A stretch of 6,960 bases of DNA from NCBI GenBank assembly GCA_010027395.1, contig RGVD01000136.1:1-6960 (forward strand), given 5' to 3'. The notes below the pieces were generated by a model. It saw nothing but the letters and a program-made list of their open reading frames with translations. It was not told the DNA's origin and made no database searches. This document shows positions 1 to 6,011 of this stretch, piece by piece. Within the stretch, counting starts at the first letter, position 1. Each line of letters opens with the position of its first letter. The position numbers and the translations under genes were made by a program. This DNA is from Bacteroidota bacterium (GTDB lineage: Bacteria > Bacteroidota > Bacteroidia > UKL13-3).

Positions 1-1
1 T

Positions 2-181
2 GTGGGGGTATTAAATCTTGAAGAACAATCACATTTGTATGTGAATATACGTTGTGCTCATATATTTGAGAAGCAGATCAATCAATTTGCTGGAGCTGGT
101 ATCACATCGTCATCCATCCCAGAAAATGAATGGATTGAAACAGAAAACAAAATGGCTGCTATTGGTAAGTTTATATTATAA
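2..181 (+). CDS. C-terminal end of an unrecognised protein (partial, 5' end outside window)
   Basis: One frame is open from the window edge to a TAA at 179-181, giving the last 59 residues of a protein that begins upstream. The tail is soluble and mixed in character (for example HLYVNIRCAHIFEKQINQ, then a Gly/Ser-rich GAGITSSSIPENEW stretch), with no membrane segment. I do not recognise the family from this fragment. Codon use is AT-rich like the neighbours, and the frame is uninterrupted for its whole visible length, which supports real coding. It lies on the same strand as the rsmH-like gene, but a 166-bp gap with a palindromic repeat separates them, so co-transcription is uncertain. Confidence 0.6.
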   Translation: MGVLNLEEQSHLYVNIRCAHIFEKQINQFAGAGITSSSIPENEWIETENKMAAIGKFIL

Positions 182-237
182 TAACTTCATAAAACAATGT
201 ATTGTAACTCTATTATAATTCAGTAATAAATATAGAG

Positions 238-302
238 CGTCATGGCGAGGCACGAAGCCATCTGGTTTATCGGGAGATTGCTTCACTTCGTTCGCAAAGA
301 CG
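238..302. repeat. Imperfect palindromic intergenic repeat (REP/MITE-like)
   Basis: The left arm at 238-263 (CGTCATGGCGAGG, then CACGAAGCCATCT) pairs with the right arm at 275-302 (AGATTGCTTC, then ACTTCGTTCGCAAAGACG) around an 11-nt spacer. The right arm's reverse complement begins CGTCTTTGCGA and ends GAAGCAATCT, so both outer and inner ends match well, with a small indel and mismatches in between. The element is clearly more GC-rich than the AT-rich flanks. From memory, very similar 'CGTCATTGCGAGG...GAAGCAATCT' palindromes are dispersed between genes in many bacterial genomes. It begins 57 nt after the upstream stop codon and could fold in RNA and act as a 3' processing or termination structure. 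That role is inference. Confidence 0.7.
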
Positions 303-335
303 TTCAATTATGAGAGAAGTCTATTATTAATTCAT

Positions 336-343
336 TAGTTTTG
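336..343 (+). promoter_or_regulatory. Candidate Bacteroidota -7 element for the rsmH-like gene
   Basis: TAGTTTTG is an exact match to the Bacteroidota -7 consensus TAnnTTTG and ends only 4 nt before the ATG at 348. If it is used, transcription would start at or next to the start codon and the mRNA would be nearly leaderless. No convincing TTTG/TTG -33 element is seen at the expected spacing, so this may be a chance match in AT-rich DNA. Confidence 0.3.
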
Positions 344-347
344 CCTT

Positions 348-1397
348 ATGGAGAATCCTGATTCTAAGCCCCCTCGTAGAGTGCGTTACAAAGGCACTCA
401 CCCCAAGACTTTCAAAGATAAATACAAGGAATTGCAGCCTGAGCGATATGCCGCAGATATAGAAAAAGTATTACAGAAAGGTTATACACCAGCTGGCATG
501 CATCGTTCCATTTGCGTGAACGAAATTATGGATTTTCTTAATGTGCAACCCGGTCAAGTAGGCATGGATGCTACACTTGGCTATGGTGGTCATAGTTTAG
601 AAATATTAAAAGCATTAAACCACCAAGGTAAATTATATGCCACTGATGTTGACCCATTGGAATTGCCAAGAACCAAAGAGAGATTAGAGAAGCAGGGTTT
701 TGGAGAAGCAGATGTGGTGATTAAGAAAATGAATTTTGCAGGTTTAGATTTGATAGTTGAAGAAGCAGGGCTTTTGAATTTTATCTTGGCTGATTTAGGT
801 GTTTCATCCATGCAGATTGATAACCCTGAAAGGGGATTTTCATTAAAAGTAGATGGCCCATTGGATTTGAGATTGAACCCATATAATGGTAAATCAGCCG
901 CTAGGTTGTTAGAAAATATATCACAACAAAAGCTAGAAGAGTTGTTAATTGAAAACTCAGATGAACCTTATGCAGACGTGATTGCAGAAGCCATTATCAA
1001 AACCATTAAAAGTGGTGGCAAAATTCAAACTACCACACAATTGAAGGATTGCATAAAGGAAGCACTTGATTTTTTTCCTGCTTCTGAAAGCAAAGACATG
1101 ATTAAAAAATCTTGCCAAAGAACTTTTCAAGCATTGCGAATAGAAGTAAACGATGAGTTTGGCGTATTGAATGCTTTTCTTCAAAAGCTGCCAGATGCTT
1201 TAGACGAGGGAGGAAAGGTAGCCATTTTATCATTTCATTCAGGTGAAGATCGCAGGGTAAAAAAAGCTTTTCAGGCATTTTATAGACAAGGTGTATATAG
1301 TGAAATCTCACCCGAACCTATTAGACCAAGTCCAGAGGAAGTGGCAAGCAATCCAAGGGCCCGTTCGGCTAAGTTACGCTGGGCAATAAAAGCATAG
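348..1397 (+). CDS. rsmH: 16S rRNA (cytosine(1402)-N4)-methyltransferase, RsmH/MraW family (extended RsmH2-type)
   Basis: This is a SAM-dependent enzyme that would N4-methylate C1402 of 16S rRNA in the decoding centre. The 349 residues carry the family motifs in order: SAM-binding loop DATLGYGGHS (74-83), acidic DVDP (100-103), ADLGVSSMQID (148-158), RGFS (162-165), DGPLDLRL (169-176), a helical insertion (about 183-250), RTFQALRIEVN (258-268), SFHSGEDR (295-302) and NPRARS (335-340). It is about 40 residues longer than typical RsmH because a basic N-terminal extension (1-50) precedes the fold. The usual 'YHVPVLL' is replaced by GMHRSICVNEIM. These traits match, from memory, the second RsmH form (RsmH2) seen in some genomes. 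An in-frame TAG at 336-338 makes ATG 348 the first possible ATG start. No mraZ, ftsL or mur genes are adjacent, unlike the canonical dcw locus. The exact substrate is inferred. Confidence 0.9.
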   Translation: MENPDSKPPRRVRYKGTHPKTFKDKYKELQPERYAADIEKVLQKGYTPAGMHRSICVNEIMDFLNVQPGQVGMDATLGYGGHSLEILKALNHQGKLYATDVDPLELPRTKERLEKQGFGEADVVIKKMNFAGLDLIVEEAGLLNFILADLGVSSMQIDNPERGFSLKVDGPLDLRLNPYNGKSAARLLENISQQKLEELLIENSDEPYADVIAEAIIKTIKSGGKIQTTTQLKDCIKEALDFFPASESKDMIKKSCQRTFQALRIEVNDEFGVLNAFLQKLPDALDEGGKVAILSFHSGEDRRVKKAFQAFYRQGVYSEISPEPIRPSPEEVASNPRARSAKLRWAIKA

Positions 1398-1423
1398 TAA
1401 AATGGCCTTTAGATTTGTTTTTA

Positions 1424-1795
1424 TTAAACTATTTTACAAGCAATCATTAAATCCTCATCAAGTGCATAAACTGCGCATAATCTATGGTAGCCGTCAACTA
1501 TAACCACTTTACCATTTATTGAATCACGCACTAATAATATAGGAGAAAGGCTAATTCCCTTTTCAATTTTTTTTAAATCTCTCTTTACACGTTTATTGCT
1601 TATACCCAGTAATGAAAGGCTACTAGCTCTAAAAATATCTTTTGACTTAAATTCCACTACAATGGCTTTTTCAAGTTTTTCTACAAACTGCTTTGCTTGT
1701 GCTAATTCATAAATTAAACTTAGATAAGACATGGCTGCCATATAATCGTGTTCTTCTGGCTGTGGCAACCACTTTAAGTTTATTTTATTTTTCAT
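1424..1795 (-). CDS. Conserved small protein with ParB/sulfiredoxin-like motif, function unknown
   Basis: The preferred start is the ATG at 1795 (123 aa, MKNKINLKW...). The frame opens further upstream to 1837, but those 14 residues look like untranslated leader. The C-terminal half holds LSPILLVRD, a short turn, then VIVDGYHRLCAVY (about residues 98-110). This resembles the phosphate-binding region of ParB-N/sulfiredoxin-fold proteins (DGxHR in place of ParB's GERR). The N-terminal half carries WLPQPEEHDYMAAMSYLSL (about 10-28), which I recall as typical of a widespread uncharacterised family, followed by a charged helical region. There is no helix-turn-helix, no C-terminal dimerisation domain and no parA neighbour, so a partition role is unlikely. 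It converges on rsmH (26 nt between stop codons) and lies downstream of ptpA on the same strand. CTP/ATP binding is possible but only inferred from the motif. Confidence 0.75.
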   Translation of the reverse strand: MKNKINLKWLPQPEEHDYMAAMSYLSLIYELAQAKQFVEKLEKAIVVEFKSKDIFRASSLSLLGISNKRVKRDLKKIEKGISLSPILLVRDSINGKVVIVDGYHRLCAVYALDEDLMIACKIV

Positions 1796-1838
1796 GGTAT
1801 AATGTTTAGGTATTAATTGAAAATTAAATAACAACATT

Positions 1839-1846
1839 CAAAATAA
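1839..1846 (-). promoter_or_regulatory. Weak candidate -7 element for the ParB-like gene
   Basis: On the minus strand this reads TTATTTTG, one mismatch from TAnnTTTG. A TTG at 1867-1865 lies 18 nt upstream, within the spacing usual for a -33 element. It would give a 5' leader of roughly 35-40 nt before the ATG at 1795. In such AT-rich DNA the match could be chance, and the gene could instead be read from the ptpA transcript. Confidence 0.25.
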
Positions 1847-1882
1847 TTTGCATTGATTTCAATCCAATTCCCAAGCACTTCA

Positions 1883-4105
1883 TTAAAGATTTTCTTTGAA
1901 ATACTGTGTAATCTTTTTCATCAAATGCACCCTATCTTTACCAAGCACATTATGTTCATGACCAGGATATACAAAGTAATCAACCAAGACTCCTTCTTCA
2001 ACACATTTTTGTAGATAGGTTAGGGTATGTTGCCATAGCACTACATTATCACTTGTTCCATGGATAAGAAGTAGTTTACCTTTTAAGTCTTTTACATAAT
2101 TGGTTAAATCAGCAATTTTATAACCATTTTCGTTTTCTTTAGGGGTATCCATATACCTTTCGGTGTACATAATTTCATATAATCTCCAATCGATAACTGG
2201 GCCGCCTGCTACACCCACTTTATAAACCCCTGGTGAACGGGTCATCAAAGAGGTAGTCATAAATCCACCAAAGCTCCAACCATACACACCAATGCGGGTT
2301 TGGTCGACATATTTTTGTTTAATTAGGTAATCAACTCCAGCTAGTTGGTCGTCCATTTCTACTGTACCTAATTTTCTATAAGTAGCACTTTCAAATTCGA
2401 AACCTCTGTTTAACGAACCGCGGTTGTCCATGGTAAAAATCACATAACCTTTTTGTGCCATATAATACAACCAGAGGTCTGCACCACCCAACCATGAGTT
2501 GGTAATCATTTGGGCATGAGGGCCACCATATACATAGACCAGAACAGGGTATTTTTTTGTCGAATCAAAGTCAGCTGGCAGTATGGTTCTGCAATTCAAT
2601 TTCACTGTATTATCTCTTGATGGAATGCTAAAAAGCTTGATGTCGCAATGCTTGTAAGACTCTATCGGATTTGAAGAATTTAAGATACTCCCATACTCAA
2701 CACCCTTTACGTCTATCAAATTAATCCTTCTTGGAATTTCAGTATTGGTAAAGTTATCAATCACATATTTTCCCATGTCGCTAAGCAATACAGAATGCTG
2801 ACCTGGGAACCTTGTAATTTGAGTTGTTTTACCCGTTTTAATTTCGACTGAGTACAAGTGTTTATCTAAGCCATTTTCACTGAAGGCCATGTAGTAAGCG
2901 ATATTTCCTTTTTGGTCTGTCCCTAAATAATCTGTTATTGGGGTATTTCCATGCGTCAGTTGTTTCATCATTTCGCCATTACGGTTGTAGTAATACAAAT
3001 GATTGTATCCATCTCTTTCGCTCAGCCATAAAAAGGTTTTAGGATTATTATTGATAAAATACATAGGTTTTTCAGGCTCTACATATTTTTCATTTTGCTC
3101 TTTAAATATAGTTCTAATAAATACACCGGTTTTACCATCATACATATTTAATTTCATTTCCCATTGGTTGCGGTTTACGATAGCAATGTAAATATACTCT
3201 TCATCAGGACTCCAAGCAATATTGGTTAAATACTGATCCACATTGTTTTCAGTCTTTACTTCTAAAGACACTTTCTTTGCGAAGTCATATAAATAAAGCT
3301 TAACCAAATGATTGGCAGTACCTGCCATAGGGTATTTTATTTTTTCAGCAGTAGCAACTTTCCGTGTATTCTCATCACTTTCATTATGATTAATTGTATA
3401 ATCTGCAACCATAACTTGGTTCATTTTATAATAAGCTAATTTATTACCTGTTGGGCTAAAAAATGTACCTTTATTTATACCGAACTCATTTCGATGAACA
3501 GCTTTGCCATTTAATACTTCGTAGCTGCCGTCCTGTGTTATGGCATTCTCTTTAGCAGATATAAAATCTTGATCAAGCGACTTGCTGTTGTTCAATTTAG
3601 TTGAGTTAATGTCGGCATAAAATAAATTGTTATTTACAGTATAGACCAATCTTTTTGTTTTGGCATCATAGTCCAAGTCCTCAGCATTTTTCGGTGCTTT
3701 TACCAATATGCTGGATTGTTTATTGGATACATCAAAATTGTAAACAGCATTATTATACACATATCTAAAATTACCAGATGACTCCCATGTAAGGGTAGGA
3801 AAACGTTCTATTTTTTTATTATCAGCAGTAATATTAAAATAGGATTTACTCAGTTCTTCTATTGTTAAAATAGTATCTCTTTTTAGGTTTGATGTATTAG
3901 CTACTAGTAAAATTTCTAAGCCATTTTTCTTACCAACATAGCTAAACGAATTGCTTTGTGGAATCCACTGCAATTGAGGAAGTCGTTCTGGGGCAAGTGT
4001 TGTTCTTCCTTTTAAAACAGCATCCTCTATGCTTAATTCTTTGTTTTGTGCAAACACCTTGGCTACTACAAGTAGCATGAAAACTAGTTTTATATATTTT
4101 TTCAT
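1883..4105 (-). CDS. ptpA: Prolyl tripeptidyl peptidase (S9B/DPP IV family), secreted
   Basis: This serine exopeptidase would release N-terminal Xaa-Xaa-Pro tripeptides from peptides in the periplasm or at the cell surface. Starting at ATG 4105 gives 740 aa with signal peptide MKKYIKLVFMLLVVAKVFA, cleavage probably before Gln. An ATG two codons earlier (4111) is an alternative. An eight-bladed propeller region (about 30-490) precedes the alpha/beta-hydrolase domain (about 500-740). The catalytic triad is Ser611 in GWSFGG, Asp686 in HGTSDNVV and His718 in GHEHNV. Compared from memory with P. gingivalis PtpA (732 aa), matches include HRNEFG (Glu207) where true DPP IV has a double-Glu motif, KYPMAGT, YGGPHAQ, and GVAGGPVIDW followed by YEIMY (Glu644). 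The two Glu residues would bind the substrate N-terminus. These features favour tripeptidyl over dipeptidyl specificity. The gene lies 63 nt downstream of the DCC gene and may belong to the same transcript. Confidence 0.9.
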   Translation of the reverse strand: MKKYIKLVFMLLVVAKVFAQNKELSIEDAVLKGRTTLAPERLPQLQWIPQSNSFSYVGKKNGLEILLVANTSNLKRDTILTIEELSKSYFNITADNKKIERFPTLTWESSGNFRYVYNNAVYNFDVSNKQSSILVKAPKNAEDLDYDAKTKRLVYTVNNNLFYADINSTKLNNSKSLDQDFISAKENAITQDGSYEVLNGKAVHRNEFGINKGTFFSPTGNKLAYYKMNQVMVADYTINHNESDENTRKVATAEKIKYPMAGTANHLVKLYLYDFAKKVSLEVKTENNVDQYLTNIAWSPDEEYIYIAIVNRNQWEMKLNMYDGKTGVFIRTIFKEQNEKYVEPEKPMYFINNNPKTFLWLSERDGYNHLYYYNRNGEMMKQLTHGNTPITDYLGTDQKGNIAYYMAFSENGLDKHLYSVEIKTGKTTQITRFPGQHSVLLSDMGKYVIDNFTNTEIPRRINLIDVKGVEYGSILNSSNPIESYKHCDIKLFSIPSRDNTVKLNCRTILPADFDSTKKYPVLVYVYGGPHAQMITNSWLGGADLWLYYMAQKGYVIFTMDNRGSLNRGFEFESATYRKLGTVEMDDQLAGVDYLIKQKYVDQTRIGVYGWSFGGFMTTSLMTRSPGVYKVGVAGGPVIDWRLYEIMYTERYMDTPKENENGYKIADLTNYVKDLKGKLLLIHGTSDNVVLWQHTLTYLQKCVEEGVLVDYFVYPGHEHNVLGKDRVHLMKKITQYFKENL

Positions 4106-4168
4106 TCTCATAATTTTGCTCAATAATAAGTAAAACAAGCCTAATCAGTGAATGATTTTTTTTAACGG

Positions 4169-4597
4169 CTATTGAAAAAATAATTTCCTTTGATGCTCTT
4201 TAGGTATAGGGCAAGAATCATATTTACCCCAAATTTTATAACGGTTGCGAGCAATCCATTTATAAATCCAATCTCTGAGTGATTTAGGTAATATATAAGC
4301 AAGCAACAACAGCTTATAAGGAAATCCTAATAACGAAAAAATTTTCAAAATGGCTTCAGAATAAAAGTATTGTTTGTTATAAATGATTAATATGATGGAA
4401 TCAAAATTCTCTCTTTTGATGCTTTTAGACTCCAAATGCACTTTAGCAAAATCAGAATCCAAAGCAGCGAACCTAAAAATTTCTTTTTTATCGAGCCTAA
4501 TTATAAGTTGAACTGCACGATTACAGAGGCCACAGATACCATCATAGAAAATTATATAAGATTGCTCGTTCAATTTGCAAAATAAATTATGATGCAA
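4169..4597 (-). CDS. DCC-family (DUF393) thiol-disulfide oxidoreductase-like protein
   Basis: This protein of about 142 aa has the family's hallmark near the N-terminus: IIFYDGICGLCN (15-26), with Asp19, Cys22 and Cys25 forming the D-x-x-C-x-x-C signature. It continues with FRFAAL (41-46), FDS (65-67), a hydrophobic helix (about 88-103), and the family's C-terminal ARNRYKIWGKYDSCPIP (116-132). The family has a thioredoxin-like fold and is predicted to be redox active, but no substrate is established. The frame has no ATG between the upstream in-frame stop (4627-4625) and the motif. The best start is TTG at 4597, 2 nt after the DUF1801 stop codon; TTG at 4573 or an ATT at 4612 are alternatives. 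The very short spacing indicates translational coupling with the DUF1801 gene. Confidence 0.85.
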   Translation of the reverse strand: MHHNLFCKLNEQSYIIFYDGICGLCNRAVQLIIRLDKKEIFRFAALDSDFAKVHLESKSIKRENFDSIILIIYNKQYFYSEAILKIFSLLGFPYKLLLLAYILPKSLRDWIYKWIARNRYKIWGKYDSCPIPKEHQRKLFFQ

Positions 4598-4599
4598 TA

Positions 4600-4986
4600 T
4601 TAGGCTTTCAATGCCTTTTTCTTCTTAGATTTTACTGCATTAGCCTCGATTCTGTATTTAACAATACCTTCAATCAAATCTAGTGGCATAGGTTTATCAA
4701 TTGGAAACTGAATAGCACCTTTTGAACTTTTATATTCTAAAATTTGATCTTGAAAAGCTATAACTCCAGAAGCAGTGGGGTAGAAGCCAATATGTTTTTT
4801 ATAGGCTGCGAAATATACCAAAACACCATTTTGTTTAAATGCCGGCATTTGATAGCTAATTAACTCTTCGGCATCAGGGGCAGCCAATTGAATGGTTTTG
4901 CGAATTTGATGTAAAATTTTTTGAGTTTGAATAGGAAAACAAGCAATATATTCATCGGTATTTGAAAAAGTTGGCTTTGTCTTCAT
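4600..4986 (-). CDS. DUF1801 (YdhG-like) family protein
   Basis: From ATG 4986 the protein is 128 aa. The frame extends 17 codons further upstream to 5037, but that part (MPYFPKSIFLFLHN...) overlaps the promoter candidate and is not family-like. The family signature is clear: N-terminal TDEYIACFP, LHQIRKTIQLAAPDAEELISY followed by QMPAFKQNG (about 26-55), then HIGFYPTASG, SSKGAIQFP and the C-terminal Lys-rich tail KSKKKKALKA. The family includes B. subtilis YdhG (Fra), a frataxin-like iron chaperone, but most members are uncharacterised, so iron handling is only a possibility. The gene starts the DUF1801-DCC pair, has its own promoter candidate, and lies just past the terminator of the upstream lipoprotein gene. 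Confidence 0.87.
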   Translation of the reverse strand: MKTKPTFSNTDEYIACFPIQTQKILHQIRKTIQLAAPDAEELISYQMPAFKQNGVLVYFAAYKKHIGFYPTASGVIAFQDQILEYKSSKGAIQFPIDKPMPLDLIEGIVKYRIEANAVKSKKKKALKA

Positions 4987-5007
4987 AGATTGAATGTTAT
5001 GCAAAAA

Positions 5008-5037
5008 CAAAAATATACTTTTGGGGAAATATGGCAA
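5008..5037 (-). promoter_or_regulatory. Candidate Bacteroidota promoter for the DUF1801-DCC unit
   Basis: Reading the minus strand, TATTTTTG at 5015-5008 is an exact TAnnTTTG -7 element. A TTG (within ATTG) at 5037-5035 lies 19 nt upstream, in the normal -33 position. Transcription would begin near 5003, giving a leader of roughly 17 nt before the ATG at 4986. Its location directly behind the lipoprotein terminator fits an independent transcription unit. Confidence 0.5.
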
Positions 5038-5065
5038 TAAAAAAAGCCGACATAAGTCGGCTTTT
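5036..5065 (-). terminator. Intrinsic terminator of the lipoprotein gene
   Basis: AAAAGCCGAC (5042-5051) and GTCGGCTTTT (5056-5065) form a perfect 10-bp stem around an ATAA loop. On the minus strand the stem runs into seven consecutive T residues (5045-5039). It begins 22 nt after the stop codon of the minus-strand lipoprotein gene, the classic position for Rho-independent termination. The opposite strand has a shorter T tract and no gene to terminate. Confidence 0.92.
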
Positions 5066-5087
5066 CAATAAAAAAATTGTTTTAAAA

Positions 5088-5834
5088 TTATTTACAAGAC
5101 CAATTGTAAACAACAATGTTCTTGGCGCCTTGGGCATCAGTGGCAGTTTGTTTAGTTGGATTAGATTTGCTATCAAACTCATAAGCATAGCTATTTGATA
5201 AAACACCATCTATTGTTTCGGTTTTAGTTAAATTGGCATTGGGCTTACCCATAAACAATGCATCCAAATTGTTTTTAGCGAATTTATTATCTTTATCTGT
5301 AAAATATTCGTAGGTAGTCACTGTTGTTTTTCCATCCGATTCTTCAGTCATTTTGCTTAAGTTACCACCTGAATAGGTATAAGTTCTGATTGTAGTAGAA
5401 TTTGTACCCAAAAATTCGAATGATTCATTTTGGCTAATTAAATAACCATTAGAATCGTAAGTATTATAAGTAGCCATTCGTATGATTGAGAGATCAACAA
5501 TGAGGCTATCGGCATAACCTTTACTATTAAGGTAGTAGGTACCTGCAGTTACTCCATTAGCAGATACAGTTACAATTTTACCGTCATAAATCAATTCAAT
5601 TTTACTTGTATCAGCACTTGGATTTTTCTCAACAAACCCGGTAATGCTTCCATTTGTATTATAAAATAAGGCCGTGTATCCAGTATCGTTCAGCATAGAT
5701 GAAGAAAGACTGCACGAATTTGATGGATTGGGATTAGGGTTTTGGATTGGAGTTTTGTTTTCATCATCTTTTTTGCATGAGAAAACCAATGCACTCGCTG
5801 TGGCAAGGATTAATAACAATTGTTTTGTTTTCAT
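5088..5834 (-). CDS. Putative surface-exposed lipoprotein with YD-like repeats
   Basis: The 248-aa product starts with a type II signal peptide (MKTKQLLLILATASALVFSC), with the lipidated cysteine at 20. Directly after it comes KKDDE, an acidic stretch like the lipoprotein export signal that directs Bacteroidota lipoproteins to the cell surface. An Asn/Pro linker (about 29-40, PIQNPNPNPSNS) follows. The rest is Thr/Ser/Tyr-rich with loosely repeated strand-turn units (FYNTNGSITGF, TYDSNGYLISQ, YTYSGGNLSKM, YEFDSKSNPTKQ) resembling YD/RHS-type beta repeats or DUF4595-like lipoproteins. Cys41 and Cys247 could form a disulfide tying the ends of the domain together. I cannot assign a ligand or role. 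It has its own promoter candidate and terminator, so it is probably monocistronic. Confidence 0.85.
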   Translation of the reverse strand: MKTKQLLLILATASALVFSCKKDDENKTPIQNPNPNPSNSCSLSSSMLNDTGYTALFYNTNGSITGFVEKNPSADTSKIELIYDGKIVTVSANGVTAGTYYLNSKGYADSLIVDLSIIRMATYNTYDSNGYLISQNESFEFLGTNSTTIRTYTYSGGNLSKMTEESDGKTTVTTYEYFTDKDNKFAKNNLDALFMGKPNANLTKTETIDGVLSNSYAYEFDSKSNPTKQTATDAQGAKNIVVYNWSCK

Positions 5835-5858
5835 TAAATGTTTGTTAGGTTAGTGGTG

Positions 5859-5866
5859 CAAATTTA
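5859..5866 (-). promoter_or_regulatory. Candidate -7 element of the lipoprotein gene
   Basis: The minus strand reads TAAATTTG, an exact match to TAnnTTTG, 24 nt upstream of the ATG at 5834. The predicted leader would be about 20 nt. No clear TTTG/TTG -33 element is present at the expected distance. Confidence 0.45.
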
Positions 5867-5987
5867 AAAAGAATTATGAAAATGAATAATAACCAGTATG
5901 AAAATTTACATGATTTGGTTTTTATACTAGAAATAAACGTCAGTAAAATTAATCAATTTATGCTATTCTTTATTTTTAAAATTTGTA

Positions 5988-5995
5988 CATCTTTG
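5988..5995 (+). promoter_or_regulatory. Weak candidate -7 element for the ureohydrolase gene
   Basis: CATCTTTG matches TAnnTTTG except for the first base and lies 16 nt before the ATG at 6012, so transcription would begin near 6000. The rest of the 177-bp divergent gap (5835-6011) is AT-rich, with no other structure I can identify. No good -33 element was found. Confidence 0.28.
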
Positions 5996-6011
5996 CTCAC
6001 TAGAAAATATT

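Noticed and set aside
590..1311. Minus-strand open frames of about 70 codons (590-811, 957-1184, 1102-1311) inside the rsmH-like gene
   Set aside because: They lie antisense to a clearly conserved coding sequence, show no family motifs and have no promoter or spacing that suggests real genes.
1397..1437. GTAAAAT/ATTTTAC inverted repeat between the convergent rsmH and ParB-like genes
   Set aside because: The 7-bp AT-rich arms are separated by 27 nt and one arm is inside the coding sequence; too weak to call a bidirectional terminator.
1424..1795. Chromosome or plasmid partition protein ParB
   Set aside because: The protein has only the ParB-like motif region, with no helix-turn-helix, no dimerisation domain, no parA and no parS-like sites nearby.
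3003..3191. Plus-strand 62-codon frame with hydrophobic character
   Set aside because: It is antisense to the ptpA propeller region; its hydrophobic look follows from the complementary codon composition.
4143..4163. AATCA/TGATT hairpin followed by a T run on the plus strand
   Set aside because: The 5-bp AT-rich stem is too weak, and no plus-strand gene ends there; it does not look like a terminator for the minus-strand genes either.
4169..4986. Toxin-antitoxin pair (two small, tightly spaced genes)
   Set aside because: Both products match known families (DUF1801 and DCC/DUF393) with no toxin or antitoxin features.
4997..5209. Minus-strand 70-codon frame covering the terminator and promoter region
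   Set aside because: It overlaps the lipoprotein 3' end out of frame and reads through a perfect intrinsic terminator; no similarity is apparent.
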